From Sphingomonas quercus (GTDB lineage Bacteria > Pseudomonadota > Alphaproteobacteria > Sphingomonadales > Sphingomonadaceae): a DNA stretch of 64,000 nucleotides. Numbering within the stretch: position 1 is the stretch's first letter; each line of letters opens with the position of its first letter. Below, one piece after another: positions 43,601 to 51,109 of this stretch. Made by a program: the position numbers and the translations under genes. The notes beneath the pieces are model-generated. The model was not told the origin of the DNA, ran no database searches, and worked only from the letters and a program-made list of their open reading frames with translations. The stretch lies in NCBI RefSeq assembly GCF_018863195.1, contig NZ_JAHKRT010000002.1:248001-312000 (forward strand), given 5' to 3'.

Positions 43601-44092
43601 TCAGCTATGGCGTGGCTCGCCGAGGCTGGCCTGGAGGGTTTCGGCGGCGCGCAGCACCTCGTCGGCGTGGCCGGGCACCTTCACCTTGCGCCAGATGCGC
43701 GCGATGCGGCCGTCCTTGTCGATCAGGAAGGTGGCGCGGTCGATGCCCATATATTTGCGCCCGTACATCGACTTTTCGACCCAGGTGCCGAACGCCTCGC
43801 ACACCGCGCCGTCACTATCGGTCGCGAGCGGGATCTTGAGATCATATTTGGCGATGAACCTGGAATGGTCGGCGGCGCTGTTCCTGGAGACGCCAAGGAT
43901 GCCGGTGTTGGCCATGTCGAAGGCGGCCTTGAGGCGGCTGAAATCCTGCGCCTCGGCGGTGCAGCCGGAGGTGTCGTCCTTCGGATAGAAATAGAGCACC
44001 AGCGGGCTGCCGCGCAGCTCCGACAGGGTCAGCGTGCCGCCTTCCGGCGTGGCCAGCGTGACGTCCGGGGCCGTGTCGCCTTCGTTCAGCAT
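43601..44092 (-). CDS. bcp: Thioredoxin-dependent peroxiredoxin (BCP/PrxQ)
   Basis: A 163-residue PrxQ/BCP-type peroxiredoxin that reduces hydroperoxides in the cytosol. LNEGDTAPDVTLATPEGGTLTLSEL opens the fold; the peroxidatic Cys is in PKDDTSGCTAEAQDFS. Its Arg partner is in GIDRATFLIDKDGRI. A second Cys is not at the usual +5 position (family CxxxxC) but occurs in AVCEAFG, so the resolving residue may differ. It starts one base after the glnE stop (TGAGATG). Confidence 0.94.
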   Translation of the reverse strand: MLNEGDTAPDVTLATPEGGTLTLSELRGSPLVLYFYPKDDTSGCTAEAQDFSRLKAAFDMANTGILGVSRNSAADHSRFIAKYDLKIPLATDSDGAVCEAFGTWVEKSMYGRKYMGIDRATFLIDKDGRIARIWRKVKVPGHADEVLRAAETLQASLGEPRHS

Positions 44093-44093
44093 C

Positions 44094-46772
44094 TCATTCC
44101 TCTCCCTTCACGGCGGCCCATGCCGCGGACACGCTCTGCCGCGCGTCGGCATAGGCGGCAAGCAGGTGCGCCCAGTCGACCATGCCACAGGCGCGTGCGA
44201 GCAACGCATGGGTCGCCGGCGCGGGTTCCGTCGAATCCGGCGAGACGAGGCGCAGTGTCACCAGCAGACGGGTGAGAAGATCATGCGCCGGCCCGAGCGC
44301 GGCGGGCAGCAGCCCCTGTCCGCCGAGATCGGCGATCGCCTCGCCGAGGCGTGGCGAGAGGCCGGCGCGGTGGCTCAGCTGGGTGACGTGCACGGCGAAT
44401 TCCAGATCGACGAGGCCGCCATCCGCCAGCTTGACGTCGAAGGGCCCGGCCGGCGGCTTGTGGCGGGCGATGTCGTCGCGCATCTTGATCGCGTCGGCAA
44501 GCAGCGCCTCGCGGTCGCGCGGGCGGCCGAGCACCTCGTCGATCACCGCCTGCAATGCGGCGCGGGCCGCGGCCGATCCGAACACCGGGCGGGCGCGGGT
44601 CAACGCCATATGCTCCCAGGTCCAGGCCTGCTCGCGCTGGTAGCGGGCGAAGCTGTCGATGGTGACAGCGAGCAGCCCGTCCTTGCCCGAGGGGCGAAGC
44701 CGGGTGTCGACCTGATAGAGCGGCCCGGCGGCGGTGGCGACGGTGAGCGCGCCGGTGACGCGCTGGGCGAGGCGGTTGAAATAATGGGTCGCGCCCAGCG
44801 GCCGTGGGCCGTCCGATTCGGCGAGATGATCGCCGGTGAACAGATAGACGAGGTCGAGATCGGAGGCGTGGGTCAGCGCCCCGCCGCCGAGGCGCCCGAG
44901 CGCGAGGATCAGCAGTTCGCCGCCCGGCACGCGGCCATGGGCGCGCTCGAACTCGGCAACGGTGGCCGCGACCAGCACCGCGATCGCCGCCTCGGCGAGG
45001 CGGGAATGGCCGGCGGCAACTTCCAGCGGATCGGCGGTGCCGGCGACGAGCTGCGCGCCAAGCGCGAAGCGCCGCTCGCCGACCGCCGCCCGCACCCGGT
45101 CGAGCAGCGCCTGATAATCCTCGCCGGTCTCGCCGGCGGAGAGGCCGGCGGCGATCTCCTCGGTGCTGCCTGCCGGCTGGAGGGCGGTGGCGTCGATCAG
45201 CCCGTCGAGCAGCGCCGGCCGCCGGCCCAGCGCCTCGGCAAGCGCGGGGGCGAGCGACAATATGTCGCCGACCAGCGCCGCCAGCTGCGGGCGCGCGGCG
45301 AGCAGGCGGAACAGGTTCACCGCACTGGGCAGGCGGGCGACGAGATCGTCGAAGCGGTTGAGCGCATGGCCGGGATCGGCGCCGCGCCCGAAGGCGGCGA
45401 CGAGGCCGGGCAACAGGCCCTCCAGCGCCTCCTGAGCTGCGGCGGAGCGTAATGACGGCAAGGCGCCGGCGCGCAGATGCTCGATGCGGGCGCGGGCGGC
45501 GGCAGGGTCGGCGAAGCCCGCACGGGCGAGCGCCGCCTCCATCGCTTCCGGCGCGCGGGGCAGGCCGGCTGGCGCATCGTCCGGCTCAAGCCCGTCATAG
45601 ACGAGGCCGACCCGCGCGACCGCCGGCGCGAGCATGCCGACGAGCGCGTCGCCGTCGTCGAGGCCGTGCAGCCGGGCGACATTGTCGAGCGCCGCACGGT
45701 CGAGCGGCAGGGAATGGGTCTGGCGGTCGTCGACCATCTGCAGGCGATGCTCGATCGTGCGGAACAGGCGGTAGGCCTCGGCCAGCGCCCCGGCATCCCC
45801 GGCGTCGATGCGGCCGGCGCCGGCCAGCGCGGCGAGCGCGTCGAGCGTCGCCGGGTGGCGCAGCGTCGGATCGCGGCCGCCATAGATGAGCTGGTGGATC
45901 TGGGCGAAGAACTCCACTTCGCGAATGCCGCCGCGGCCGCGCTTGAGGTCGAAGCCGGGGCCGAGCTTCTGGCCTTGCGCGTAATGATCGCGGATGCGCG
46001 CCGACAGGCCGCGTATCTCGCGGATCGCGCCATAATCGAGCGCGCGCCGCCAGACGAAGGGGCGGATTTCGGCGAGAAACCCCTCGCCCAGCGCGCGATC
46101 GCCGGCGGCGGCGCGGGCGCGGATGAAGGCGGCGCGCTCCCACGGCAAGGCGCTCGATTCATAATAGCTGATCGCCGCCGACACGGGCAAAGCCGGCGGC
46201 GTCGCCTCCGGGGCGGGGCGGAGCCGCAGGTCGATGCGGAATACATAGCCGTCCGCGTCGCGGGCTTGCATCAGCTCGACCACCCGCCGCGCGATGCGCG
46301 CTGCCGCCTCGCCGGGCTCCTCGCGCGTGCGGCGCGGCAGCGTCGCCGGGTCGAAGATCAGGATCGGGTCGATGTCGGAGGAATAATTGAGTTCGCGGCT
46401 GCCATGCTTGCCGAGGGCGAGGGCGGCGAAGCCAAGCGGCTCGGCGTCGGGCGTGCGCTCTGCGATGGCGGTGCGGATCGCCCGGTCGAGCGCGCGATCG
46501 GCGAAATCGGAGAGATGGCGGACCACTGTCTCGAACGGCGCCATCCCGGCGAGGTCGGCCAGTGCCAGCGCCAGCGCCACGCCCTGCTTCTCGCGCCGGA
46601 GCGCGCGACCCGGCGGTTCATCCCCGGCGGCGAGCGTCGCCGCGAGGGCCAGCGCGGCATCGAGCCCGTCTGCCGCCAGCGCCTCCACGATCTCCGGCCG
46701 GCGGGCGATGAGCCCGCGCAGGAACGGCGCATGCGCCTCGGCGCGCGCAATGGCTTGCGTCAAAGATGTCAC
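44094..46772 (-). CDS. glnE: Bifunctional glutamine synthetase adenylyltransferase/deadenylyltransferase
   Basis: An 892-residue regulator of glutamine synthetase, somewhat shorter than the 940-980 of many relatives. Two nucleotidyltransferase domains are present: ALGKHGSRELNYSSDIDPILIFDP (deadenylylating half) and LALGRLGGGALTHASDLDLVYLF (adenylylating half), each with GxDxD-type acids. The central region DLKRGRGGIREVEFFAQIHQLIYGG is also typical. The start is a GTG giving MTSLTQAIARAEAHAPFLRG. Its activity responds to PII proteins; glnB and glnA are not in this window. Confidence 0.94.
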   Translation of the reverse strand: MTSLTQAIARAEAHAPFLRGLIARRPEIVEALAADGLDAALALAATLAAGDEPPGRALRREKQGVALALALADLAGMAPFETVVRHLSDFADRALDRAIRTAIAERTPDAEPLGFAALALGKHGSRELNYSSDIDPILIFDPATLPRRTREEPGEAAARIARRVVELMQARDADGYVFRIDLRLRPAPEATPPALPVSAAISYYESSALPWERAAFIRARAAAGDRALGEGFLAEIRPFVWRRALDYGAIREIRGLSARIRDHYAQGQKLGPGFDLKRGRGGIREVEFFAQIHQLIYGGRDPTLRHPATLDALAALAGAGRIDAGDAGALAEAYRLFRTIEHRLQMVDDRQTHSLPLDRAALDNVARLHGLDDGDALVGMLAPAVARVGLVYDGLEPDDAPAGLPRAPEAMEAALARAGFADPAAARARIEHLRAGALPSLRSAAAQEALEGLLPGLVAAFGRGADPGHALNRFDDLVARLPSAVNLFRLLAARPQLAALVGDILSLAPALAEALGRRPALLDGLIDATALQPAGSTEEIAAGLSAGETGEDYQALLDRVRAAVGERRFALGAQLVAGTADPLEVAAGHSRLAEAAIAVLVAATVAEFERAHGRVPGGELLILALGRLGGGALTHASDLDLVYLFTGDHLAESDGPRPLGATHYFNRLAQRVTGALTVATAAGPLYQVDTRLRPSGKDGLLAVTIDSFARYQREQAWTWEHMALTRARPVFGSAAARAALQAVIDEVLGRPRDREALLADAIKMRDDIARHKPPAGPFDVKLADGGLVDLEFAVHVTQLSHRAGLSPRLGEAIADLGGQGLLPAALGPAHDLLTRLLVTLRLVSPDSTEPAPATHALLARACGMVDWAHLLAAYADARQSVSAAWAAVKGEE

Positions 46773-46833
46773 GCCCCCTCCATCGCCGACCTTTGGCGCG
46801 AAACTCGCCGTGCGGCAATGCGTTGGAGGGAAT

Positions 46834-47007
46834 ATGAAGTCTGGAACGCCCTATCCCACGCCGTCGGCACGACGGGACGCAGCGACGCCGATCGCCGTGC
46901 CCCGGCCGATGCAGGACGGCGTCGGCCGCGCGCTCAACGCCGCCTATCCGGCGCCACGCGACGAGATATCGCGCGACCTGGCGGTGTTGCTGGAGCGGCT
47001 GCACTAG
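46834..47007 (+). CDS. Small NepR-like protein (possible second anti-sigma factor)
   Basis: A 57-residue protein with a strong ribosome-binding site (GGAGGG). After a basic, Pro/Ala-rich start (MKSGTPYPTPSARR) comes DGVGRALNAAYPAP followed by RDEISRDLAVLLERLH. This lines up with the NepR core of the nearby gene at 49201 (VGSVLRTIYDQTVKE, PQEMLDLLGKLD): the VG, the L, the Y, the E and the LL-x-x-L spacing are shared. So it may be a degenerate NepR paralogue that binds EcfG or PhyR. It sits between glnE and convergent ecfG. Function is inferred from this short similarity only. Confidence 0.6.
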   Translation: MKSGTPYPTPSARRDAATPIAVPRPMQDGVGRALNAAYPAPRDEISRDLAVLLERLH

Positions 47008-47028
47008 CTCCGGGGGCGCCCCGTCGTG

Positions 47029-47052
47029 CCTGAAGCCCGCGCCGGGCTCAGG
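47029..47052. terminator. Hairpin between the NepR-like gene and ecfG
   Basis: CCTGAAGCCCG and CGGGCTCAGG form a stem of ten paired bases with a bulged A and a loop of CGC. It lies in the 115-bp gap between two convergent genes. No clear T-run follows on either strand. Confidence 0.5.
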
Positions 47053-47122
47053 ACACGCTTTGGAACATGTTCGGGGTGATGCCACGTCCGGGGGAGGCGG
47101 ATCGCCCGCCCGTGACGCGCCC

Positions 47123-47776
47123 TCACCGGTCGCGGCTGAGATCGTCCACTTCGCTCATGATCGTCTGCAGCGCGGTGCGACCGGGATCGGCCTTGTGGGT
47201 ATGACGCGACGGCAGCTTGCCTTCGGTCAGCAAGGCTTCGAGTGCCACGCGGCCACGGGCGACGCGGCTCTTGATGGTGCCCACGGCGCAGCCGCAAATC
47301 TCCGCCGCTTCCTCATAGGCGAAGCCGCCCGCGCCGACGAGGATCAGCGCCTCGCGCTGCGGCTGCGGCAGGTGGAGCAGCGCGCGCTGCATGTCGCCAA
47401 GCTCGACATGGCGATCCTGGCTGGCCGGCGCGGCGAGCAGGCGCGATGCCGTCACCTCGTCCCATTCGCCCTTGAAGCGCGCGCGGCGCATCTGGCTGAG
47501 GAACAGATTGCGCAGGATGATGAAGGTCCAGGCGCGCATGTTGGTGCCGGCCTGGAAGCGCTTGCGCGCCGCCCAGGCCTTGAGCAGCGTTTCCTGCACG
47601 AGATCATCGGCGAGATCCCGGTTGCCGGACAGCGAGCGCCCGAACGCACGCAGATGCGGGATCACCTGGGCGAGCTGGGTCTTGAACTCGTCATCGGGGA
47701 GGGCGACGTGCGGTTCCGCGTTCGCGCTTCCCTGATCGTCCGTCTTGTCATCGGCGGCCGGGCCGGACTTGGACAA
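47123..47776 (-). CDS. ecfG: ECF sigma factor EcfG of the general stress response
   Basis: A 217-residue ECF15/EcfG sigma factor. I choose the TTG at 47776 because GGGGGAG lies seven bases upstream and the protein then starts MSKSGPAADDK. Sigma2 is around FKTQLAQVIPHLRAFGRSLSGNRDLADDLVQETLLKAW and RFQAGTNMRAWTFIILRN; sigma4 has LPQPQREALILVGAGGFAYEEAAEICGCAVGTIKSRVARGR. It recognises GGAAC-N16/17-CGTT promoters, one of which lies upstream of its own operon, so it is probably autoregulated. NepR holds it inactive until PhyR is phosphorylated. Confidence 0.92.
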   Translation of the reverse strand: MSKSGPAADDKTDDQGSANAEPHVALPDDEFKTQLAQVIPHLRAFGRSLSGNRDLADDLVQETLLKAWAARKRFQAGTNMRAWTFIILRNLFLSQMRRARFKGEWDEVTASRLLAAPASQDRHVELGDMQRALLHLPQPQREALILVGAGGFAYEEAAEICGCAVGTIKSRVARGRVALEALLTEGKLPSRHTHKADPGRTALQTIMSEVDDLSRDR

Positions 47777-47859
47777 AAGCTTTACTCCCCCGTGATTACC
47801 CAAGGATGTAGGGTGGACGGCATGGCCGCGCCAGTGCCGCGCCGCTGCCTGTTGTTCCG

Positions 47860-47994
47860 TCAGCGCCACAGGAACAGCAGGAGGGCGAAGATGATGACGA
47901 CCGCGGCGAGCGAGATCGAAAGCACATAGCGGGTCACGCGCGGCGTGGTGCCGGCGCGCGCCTCCGTCCGGTTAAGATGGATGTCGTTGTCCAT
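47860..47994 (-). CDS. 44-residue single-helix membrane protein upstream of ecfG
   Basis: MDNDIHLNRTEARAGTTPRV then TRYVLSISLAAVVIIFALLL and FLWR: a short polar N-terminus and one strong membrane helix. It is first after a consensus EcfG promoter (48030-48055), with a leader of about 28 bases and GGGAG as ribosome-binding site, and 83 bases before ecfG. So it is likely made under general stress together with EcfG. I do not recognise the family; small membrane proteins of this sort may be a feature of sphingomonad ecfG loci. No function can be given. Confidence 0.72.
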   Translation of the reverse strand: MDNDIHLNRTEARAGTTPRVTRYVLSISLAAVVIIFALLLFLWR

Positions 47995-48029
47995 GGCGGA
48001 ACGCTCCCAACGTGTCTCTTGGCCATGCC

Positions 48030-48055
48030 AACGAGGGAAGCCGGAAGCTTGTTCC
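48030..48055 (-). promoter_or_regulatory. Consensus EcfG (sigma-EcfG) promoter
   Basis: On the minus strand GGAAC (48055-48051), 17 bases, CGTT (48033-48030). This is the exact published consensus of EcfG-dependent promoters. It lies between the phyR stop and the 44-residue gene, and so should drive that gene and ecfG, giving positive autoregulation. Confidence 0.85.
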
Positions 48056-48056
48056 G

Positions 48057-48860
48057 TTACATCGCGGGAACGGTCGCGCTGTCGAAGAACAGGGCCTGGC
48101 TGATCGCCGCCTTCACCGTGGACCGCTGGAACGGCTTGGTGATCAGGAAGGTCGGTTCCGGCCGCTCGCCGGTCAGCAGTCGCTCGGGGAAGGCGGTGAT
48201 GAAGATCACCGGCACCGAGAACTGGGCGAGGATGTCCTTGACGGCGTCGATGCCCGAGCTGTCGTCGGCAAGCTGGATGTCGGCCAGCACCAGCCCCGGA
48301 CGGCGCTGCATGGCGAGTTGCACCGCCTCGTCGCGGGTGACGGCGACGCCGGTCACACCATGGCCGAGATCGCGCACGATCGTTTCGAGATCCATGGCGA
48401 TGATCGGCTCGTCCTCGATGATCATCACCTCCGCATGGGTCTGGCGCTCGATCTCGGCCAGCGCGTCGGCGACGAGCCGCTCGATCTCCTCCGGCTCCTC
48501 GTCGAGGAGGAAGGCGGCATCCTCGGGCGTGAAGCCTTCCATCGCGGTCAGCAGCAGCGCCTGGCGCGACAGCGGCGTCACCCGGGCGAGGCGGGCGCGG
48601 GCGATCGCCTGGGGATCGCCATCATCCTCGCTGTCGTCGGCGGGGCCGGTCTCGATATTGGCCGAGGACCAGATCGCCTGAAAGGTGCGATAAAGGCCGA
48701 GCCTGGCGTCCACGTCGCGCGGGAAATCGCCCGGCGCAGCCACGATCGCCTCCAGCGTCGCGCGCACATATTGGTCGCCATGGGTCTGGCTGCCCGTGAG
48801 GGCGCGTGCATAGCGCCGGAGAAACGGAAGGTGCGGCGCGAGTTCTTGGCCCAGCGACAT
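48057..48860 (-). CDS. phyR: PhyR, sigma-like response regulator / anti-anti-sigma factor
   Basis: A 267-residue protein starting MSLGQELAPHLPFLRRYARALTG. Residues 1 to about 135 are an EcfG-like sigma domain (sigma2 and sigma4 mimics, TPLSRQALLLTAMEGFTPEDAAFLL); about 140-260 is a receiver (AEVMIIEDEPIIAMDLE, phosphoacceptor Asp in VLADIQLADDSSG, FITAFPERLL, LITKPFQRS). When phosphorylated, PhyR binds NepR and frees EcfG. GGGAG lies 13 bases before the ATG. It is followed by the ecfG operon promoter on the same strand. Confidence 0.96.
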   Translation of the reverse strand: MSLGQELAPHLPFLRRYARALTGSQTHGDQYVRATLEAIVAAPGDFPRDVDARLGLYRTFQAIWSSANIETGPADDSEDDGDPQAIARARLARVTPLSRQALLLTAMEGFTPEDAAFLLDEEPEEIERLVADALAEIERQTHAEVMIIEDEPIIAMDLETIVRDLGHGVTGVAVTRDEAVQLAMQRRPGLVLADIQLADDSSGIDAVKDILAQFSVPVIFITAFPERLLTGERPEPTFLITKPFQRSTVKAAISQALFFDSATVPAM

Positions 48861-49200
48861 GGGTGATGTGACTCCCTTGAGTCCCGGCCCCTTGGAAGGG
48901 CGGGAATGTAGTTCATACGTCGTAGCTGCTTCCCGCTGCGGATAAAATGCAAGGTGGGACCGAAACGACGCTCCGGGTGCGGAACAATCGATCAGGTCTT
49001 TTGTTTCATGCGATGATGCGGCAGTGGCGGATATCCGGCGACGGAGACACCGCCGGGTGACGCGAGCACAGGCTTTGCCCTTGCGGGCGGTCTGAATGCG
49101 GCACAGCGGGCGGAAACGTCCCGGGGGCGCCGCGTGTTCATTTTCCGGCGCGTTTTGCCGGTGGCGCCTGTTCGGCGTGCGCCGGTCGCGGCCAAAGGGG
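48861..49200. other. 340-bp divergent regulatory region between phyR and nepR
   Basis: No convincing coding frame. It holds the EcfG-like promoter at 48981-49005 pointing to nepR. On the minus strand TGAAC-N17-CGTT (49140-49115) is a weaker EcfG-like match that would point to phyR; I do not list it as a promoter. Confidence 0.6.
48981..49005 (+). promoter_or_regulatory. EcfG-like promoter upstream of nepR
   Basis: GGAAC (48981-48985), 16 bases, TGTT (49002-49005). It keeps the -35 consensus and the GTT of the -10. If used, the nepR leader is about 190 bases, longer than usual, so another start site closer to nepR is possible. Confidence 0.6.
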
Positions 49201-49389
49201 ATGGGGCGGACAGGCTTGAGTGAGATCAGCAGCAAAGCGACCGGGAAAACGAACAAGCCGCGCCGCGCGTTCAAAAATGGCCGTCCTTCGGAGGCGGGCG
49301 TCGGCAGCGTGCTGCGCACCATCTACGACCAGACGGTCAAGGAAACGGTGCCCCAGGAAATGCTCGATCTGCTCGGCAAGCTGGACTGA
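49201..49389 (+). CDS. nepR: NepR, anti-sigma factor for EcfG
   Basis: A 62-residue anti-sigma factor from the ATG at 49201; a TTG at 49216 would give 57 residues and is similarly possible. The N-terminus is Lys/Arg-rich and disordered (SKATGKTNKPRRAFKNGRP); the core is GVGSVLRTIYDQTVKETVPQEMLDLLGKLD, split by helices H1 (VGSVLRTIYDQTV) and H2 (PQEMLDLLGKLD), which insert into EcfG or PhyR. It diverges from phyR, the common alphaproteobacterial arrangement, and the PhyP-like gene follows. Confidence 0.93.
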   Translation: MGRTGLSEISSKATGKTNKPRRAFKNGRPSEAGVGSVLRTIYDQTVKETVPQEMLDLLGKLD

Positions 49390-49501
49390 GCGTCGATGCG
49401 CGCCTGCGCCGCAGGCGTACCGCCCGGTATAGCGGCCCCGACTTCCTGATATGGTTTCGCGATTGCGCGGAGCTTCTTTGCGCGCCGATAATTCTGCGAA
49501 C

Positions 49502-51109
49502 ATGACTTCTCCGCGAGATCAGCCCGCCATCGCTCCTTCCGGCGTCGCCACGCCCGGAGACCATGGCGGCGAAAGTGCGATGGCGCGCCCGTTCACCGGG
49601 CTGCCGACCAACGCCAAGCTGATCCTGCTGATGCTCCTGGCGCTGACGCCGTTGATGATCATCGCGGTGCTCGCCTCGGCGGAGACGGCGCGGATCAACC
49701 GCGCGGCGCGCGAATCCGCCAGCCTCGCCATCGCCACGGACAGCGCGCGCGCCATCGACGTGCTGGTCGCGCGCACCGCGCTGACCCTGCGGGCGTCGGG
49801 AACGGCGCTCTCCACCTCCGGCGAGGCGACCTGCCAGCGCACGCTGAGCTCGCTCGCCGCGGAACACCGGGTCGCGGTGGATTTCGCCCTCCGCGACATT
49901 GAGGGCCGGCTGATCTGCTCCACCTCCGGCTACCAGCCGATCGATCGCCCGGTGGTGACCCGCGCCAACGCCACCATCCACATCGGCGCCGACGGCGAGA
50001 CGCTGATCGTCACCACCTTCGCCGGCAATGACCGGCTGGTCGGCGAGGCACGCTTCGCGCGCGCCACGATCGCCGAAACGGCGCGTCCGCGTCTGGCGGA
50101 AGGCCCGTACCGGCTGGTGCTGCGCGAGGGCGATCGCTCGATGGCGCTCGGGGGCACGCCCGAAATCTCGATGGATGGCACCACCAACGCGGTGCCGGTG
50201 GTCGACGGCCAGGGCCGGCTGGAACTCAGCCTGCCGACCCGCCGCGCCACGGCGAGCGAAATGCTCAGCATCGCGCTGCCTGTCGTGATGCTGCTGGCGG
50301 CGGGGCTGGTGGCGTTCATCGTCACCGACCGGCTGATGCTGCGTCCGCTGCGTCAGTTGCAGGCGGCGGTGCTCGCCTATCGCGCCGGCGACAAATCGCT
50401 CGTCATCCCGCGTATCACCACGCCGGCGCACGAAATCCGCCGGCTCGCCTCCGCCTTCCGCAGCGTCACCAACACCATCGGCCGCCACGAGGCCGACCTG
50501 GAGGAGGGGCTTGCCCGCCAGACGCGGCTGACGCGTGAGGTGCATCACCGGGTCAAGAACAACCTCCAGGTCGTCGCCTCGCTGCTCAGCCTGCACGCGC
50601 GCGGCGCGCAGAGCCGCGAGGTCGCCGACGCCTATGCCTCGATCCAGCGGCGGGTCGATGCGCTCGCCGTCGTCCACCGCAATCACTATGCCGAACTGGA
50701 GGAAAATCGCGGCGTGGCGCTGCGCCCGCTGATCAGCGAGCTTGCCGCCAACCTGCGCGCCACGGCGCCGGCCAATGCGGTCTCCATGCCGATATTGCTC
50801 GAGCTGGAATCGCTGCACGCGACGCAGGACGTGGCCGTGCCGGTGGCGTTCCTGATCACCGAAATGGTCGAAGCGTCGATGCTGCGTGCGCCCAAGGGCA
50901 CGGTGGCGATCGGCCTCACGCAGGTATCGCCGACGCGCGCCGCGTTGAGCGTGGCCTCTCCGGCGCTGACCGCTGCCGCCACCGAAGCCGATGGCAAGCA
51001 TGGCGAACGCTTCGACCGCGTGCTGACCGGTCTCGCCCGCCAGCTCCGCGCCACGCTGGAGCGCGACGAGGCAGCCGGCAGGCTGTCGATCGAGATCGGG
51101 ATCGTCTAG
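49502..51109 (+). CDS. phyP: PhyP-like membrane histidine-kinase homologue with degenerate ATP-binding domain
   Basis: About 535 residues from the ATG at 49502 (49451 and 49580 are alternatives, none with a good ribosome-binding site). Order: membrane helix ([19 protein letters not shown]), a periplasmic sensor of about 190 residues, second helix ([19 protein letters not shown]), HAMP-like region, and a HisKA_2 dimerisation domain with the phospho-His in [24 protein letters not shown]. The ATPase part is poorly conserved: the expected N-box Asn is missing in [16 protein letters not shown], and no DDGxG motif is seen. In sphingomonads PhyP is a negative regulator of PhyR, fitting phosphatase rather than kinase action. 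Confidence 0.87.
   Translation: MTSPRDQPAIAPSGVATPGDHGGESAMARPFTGLPTNAKLILLMLLALTPLMIIAVLASAETARINRAARESASLAIATDSARAIDVLVARTALTLRASGTALSTSGEATCQRTLSSLAAEHRVAVDFALRDIEGRLICSTSGYQPIDRPVVTRANATIHIGADGETLIVTTFAGNDRLVGEARFARATIAETARPRLAEGPYRLVLREGDRSMALGGTPEISMDGTTNAVPVVDGQGRLELSLPTRRATASEMLSIALPVVMLLAAGLVAFIVTDRLMLRPLRQLQAAVLAYRAGDKSLVIPRITTPAHEIRRLASAFRSVTNTIGRHEADLEEGLARQTRLTREVHHRVKNNLQVVASLLSLHARGAQSREVADAYASIQRRVDALAVVHRNHYAELEENRGVALRPLISELAANLRATAPANAVSMPILLELESLHATQDVAVPVAFLITEMVEASMLRAPKGTVAIGLTQVSPTRAALSVASPALTAAATEADGKHGERFDRVLTGLARQLRATLERDEAAGRLSIEIGIV

Noticed and set aside
46800..46824. GAAAC-N16-CGTT as an EcfG promoter for the small NepR-like gene
   Set aside because: The -35 deviates from GGAAC and transcription would start within the ribosome-binding site GGAGGG, leaving almost no leader before the ATG.
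49115..49140. TGAAC-N17-CGTT on the minus strand as phyR promoter
   Set aside because: One base off the -35 consensus and about 240 bases from phyR; too weak to list without start-site data.
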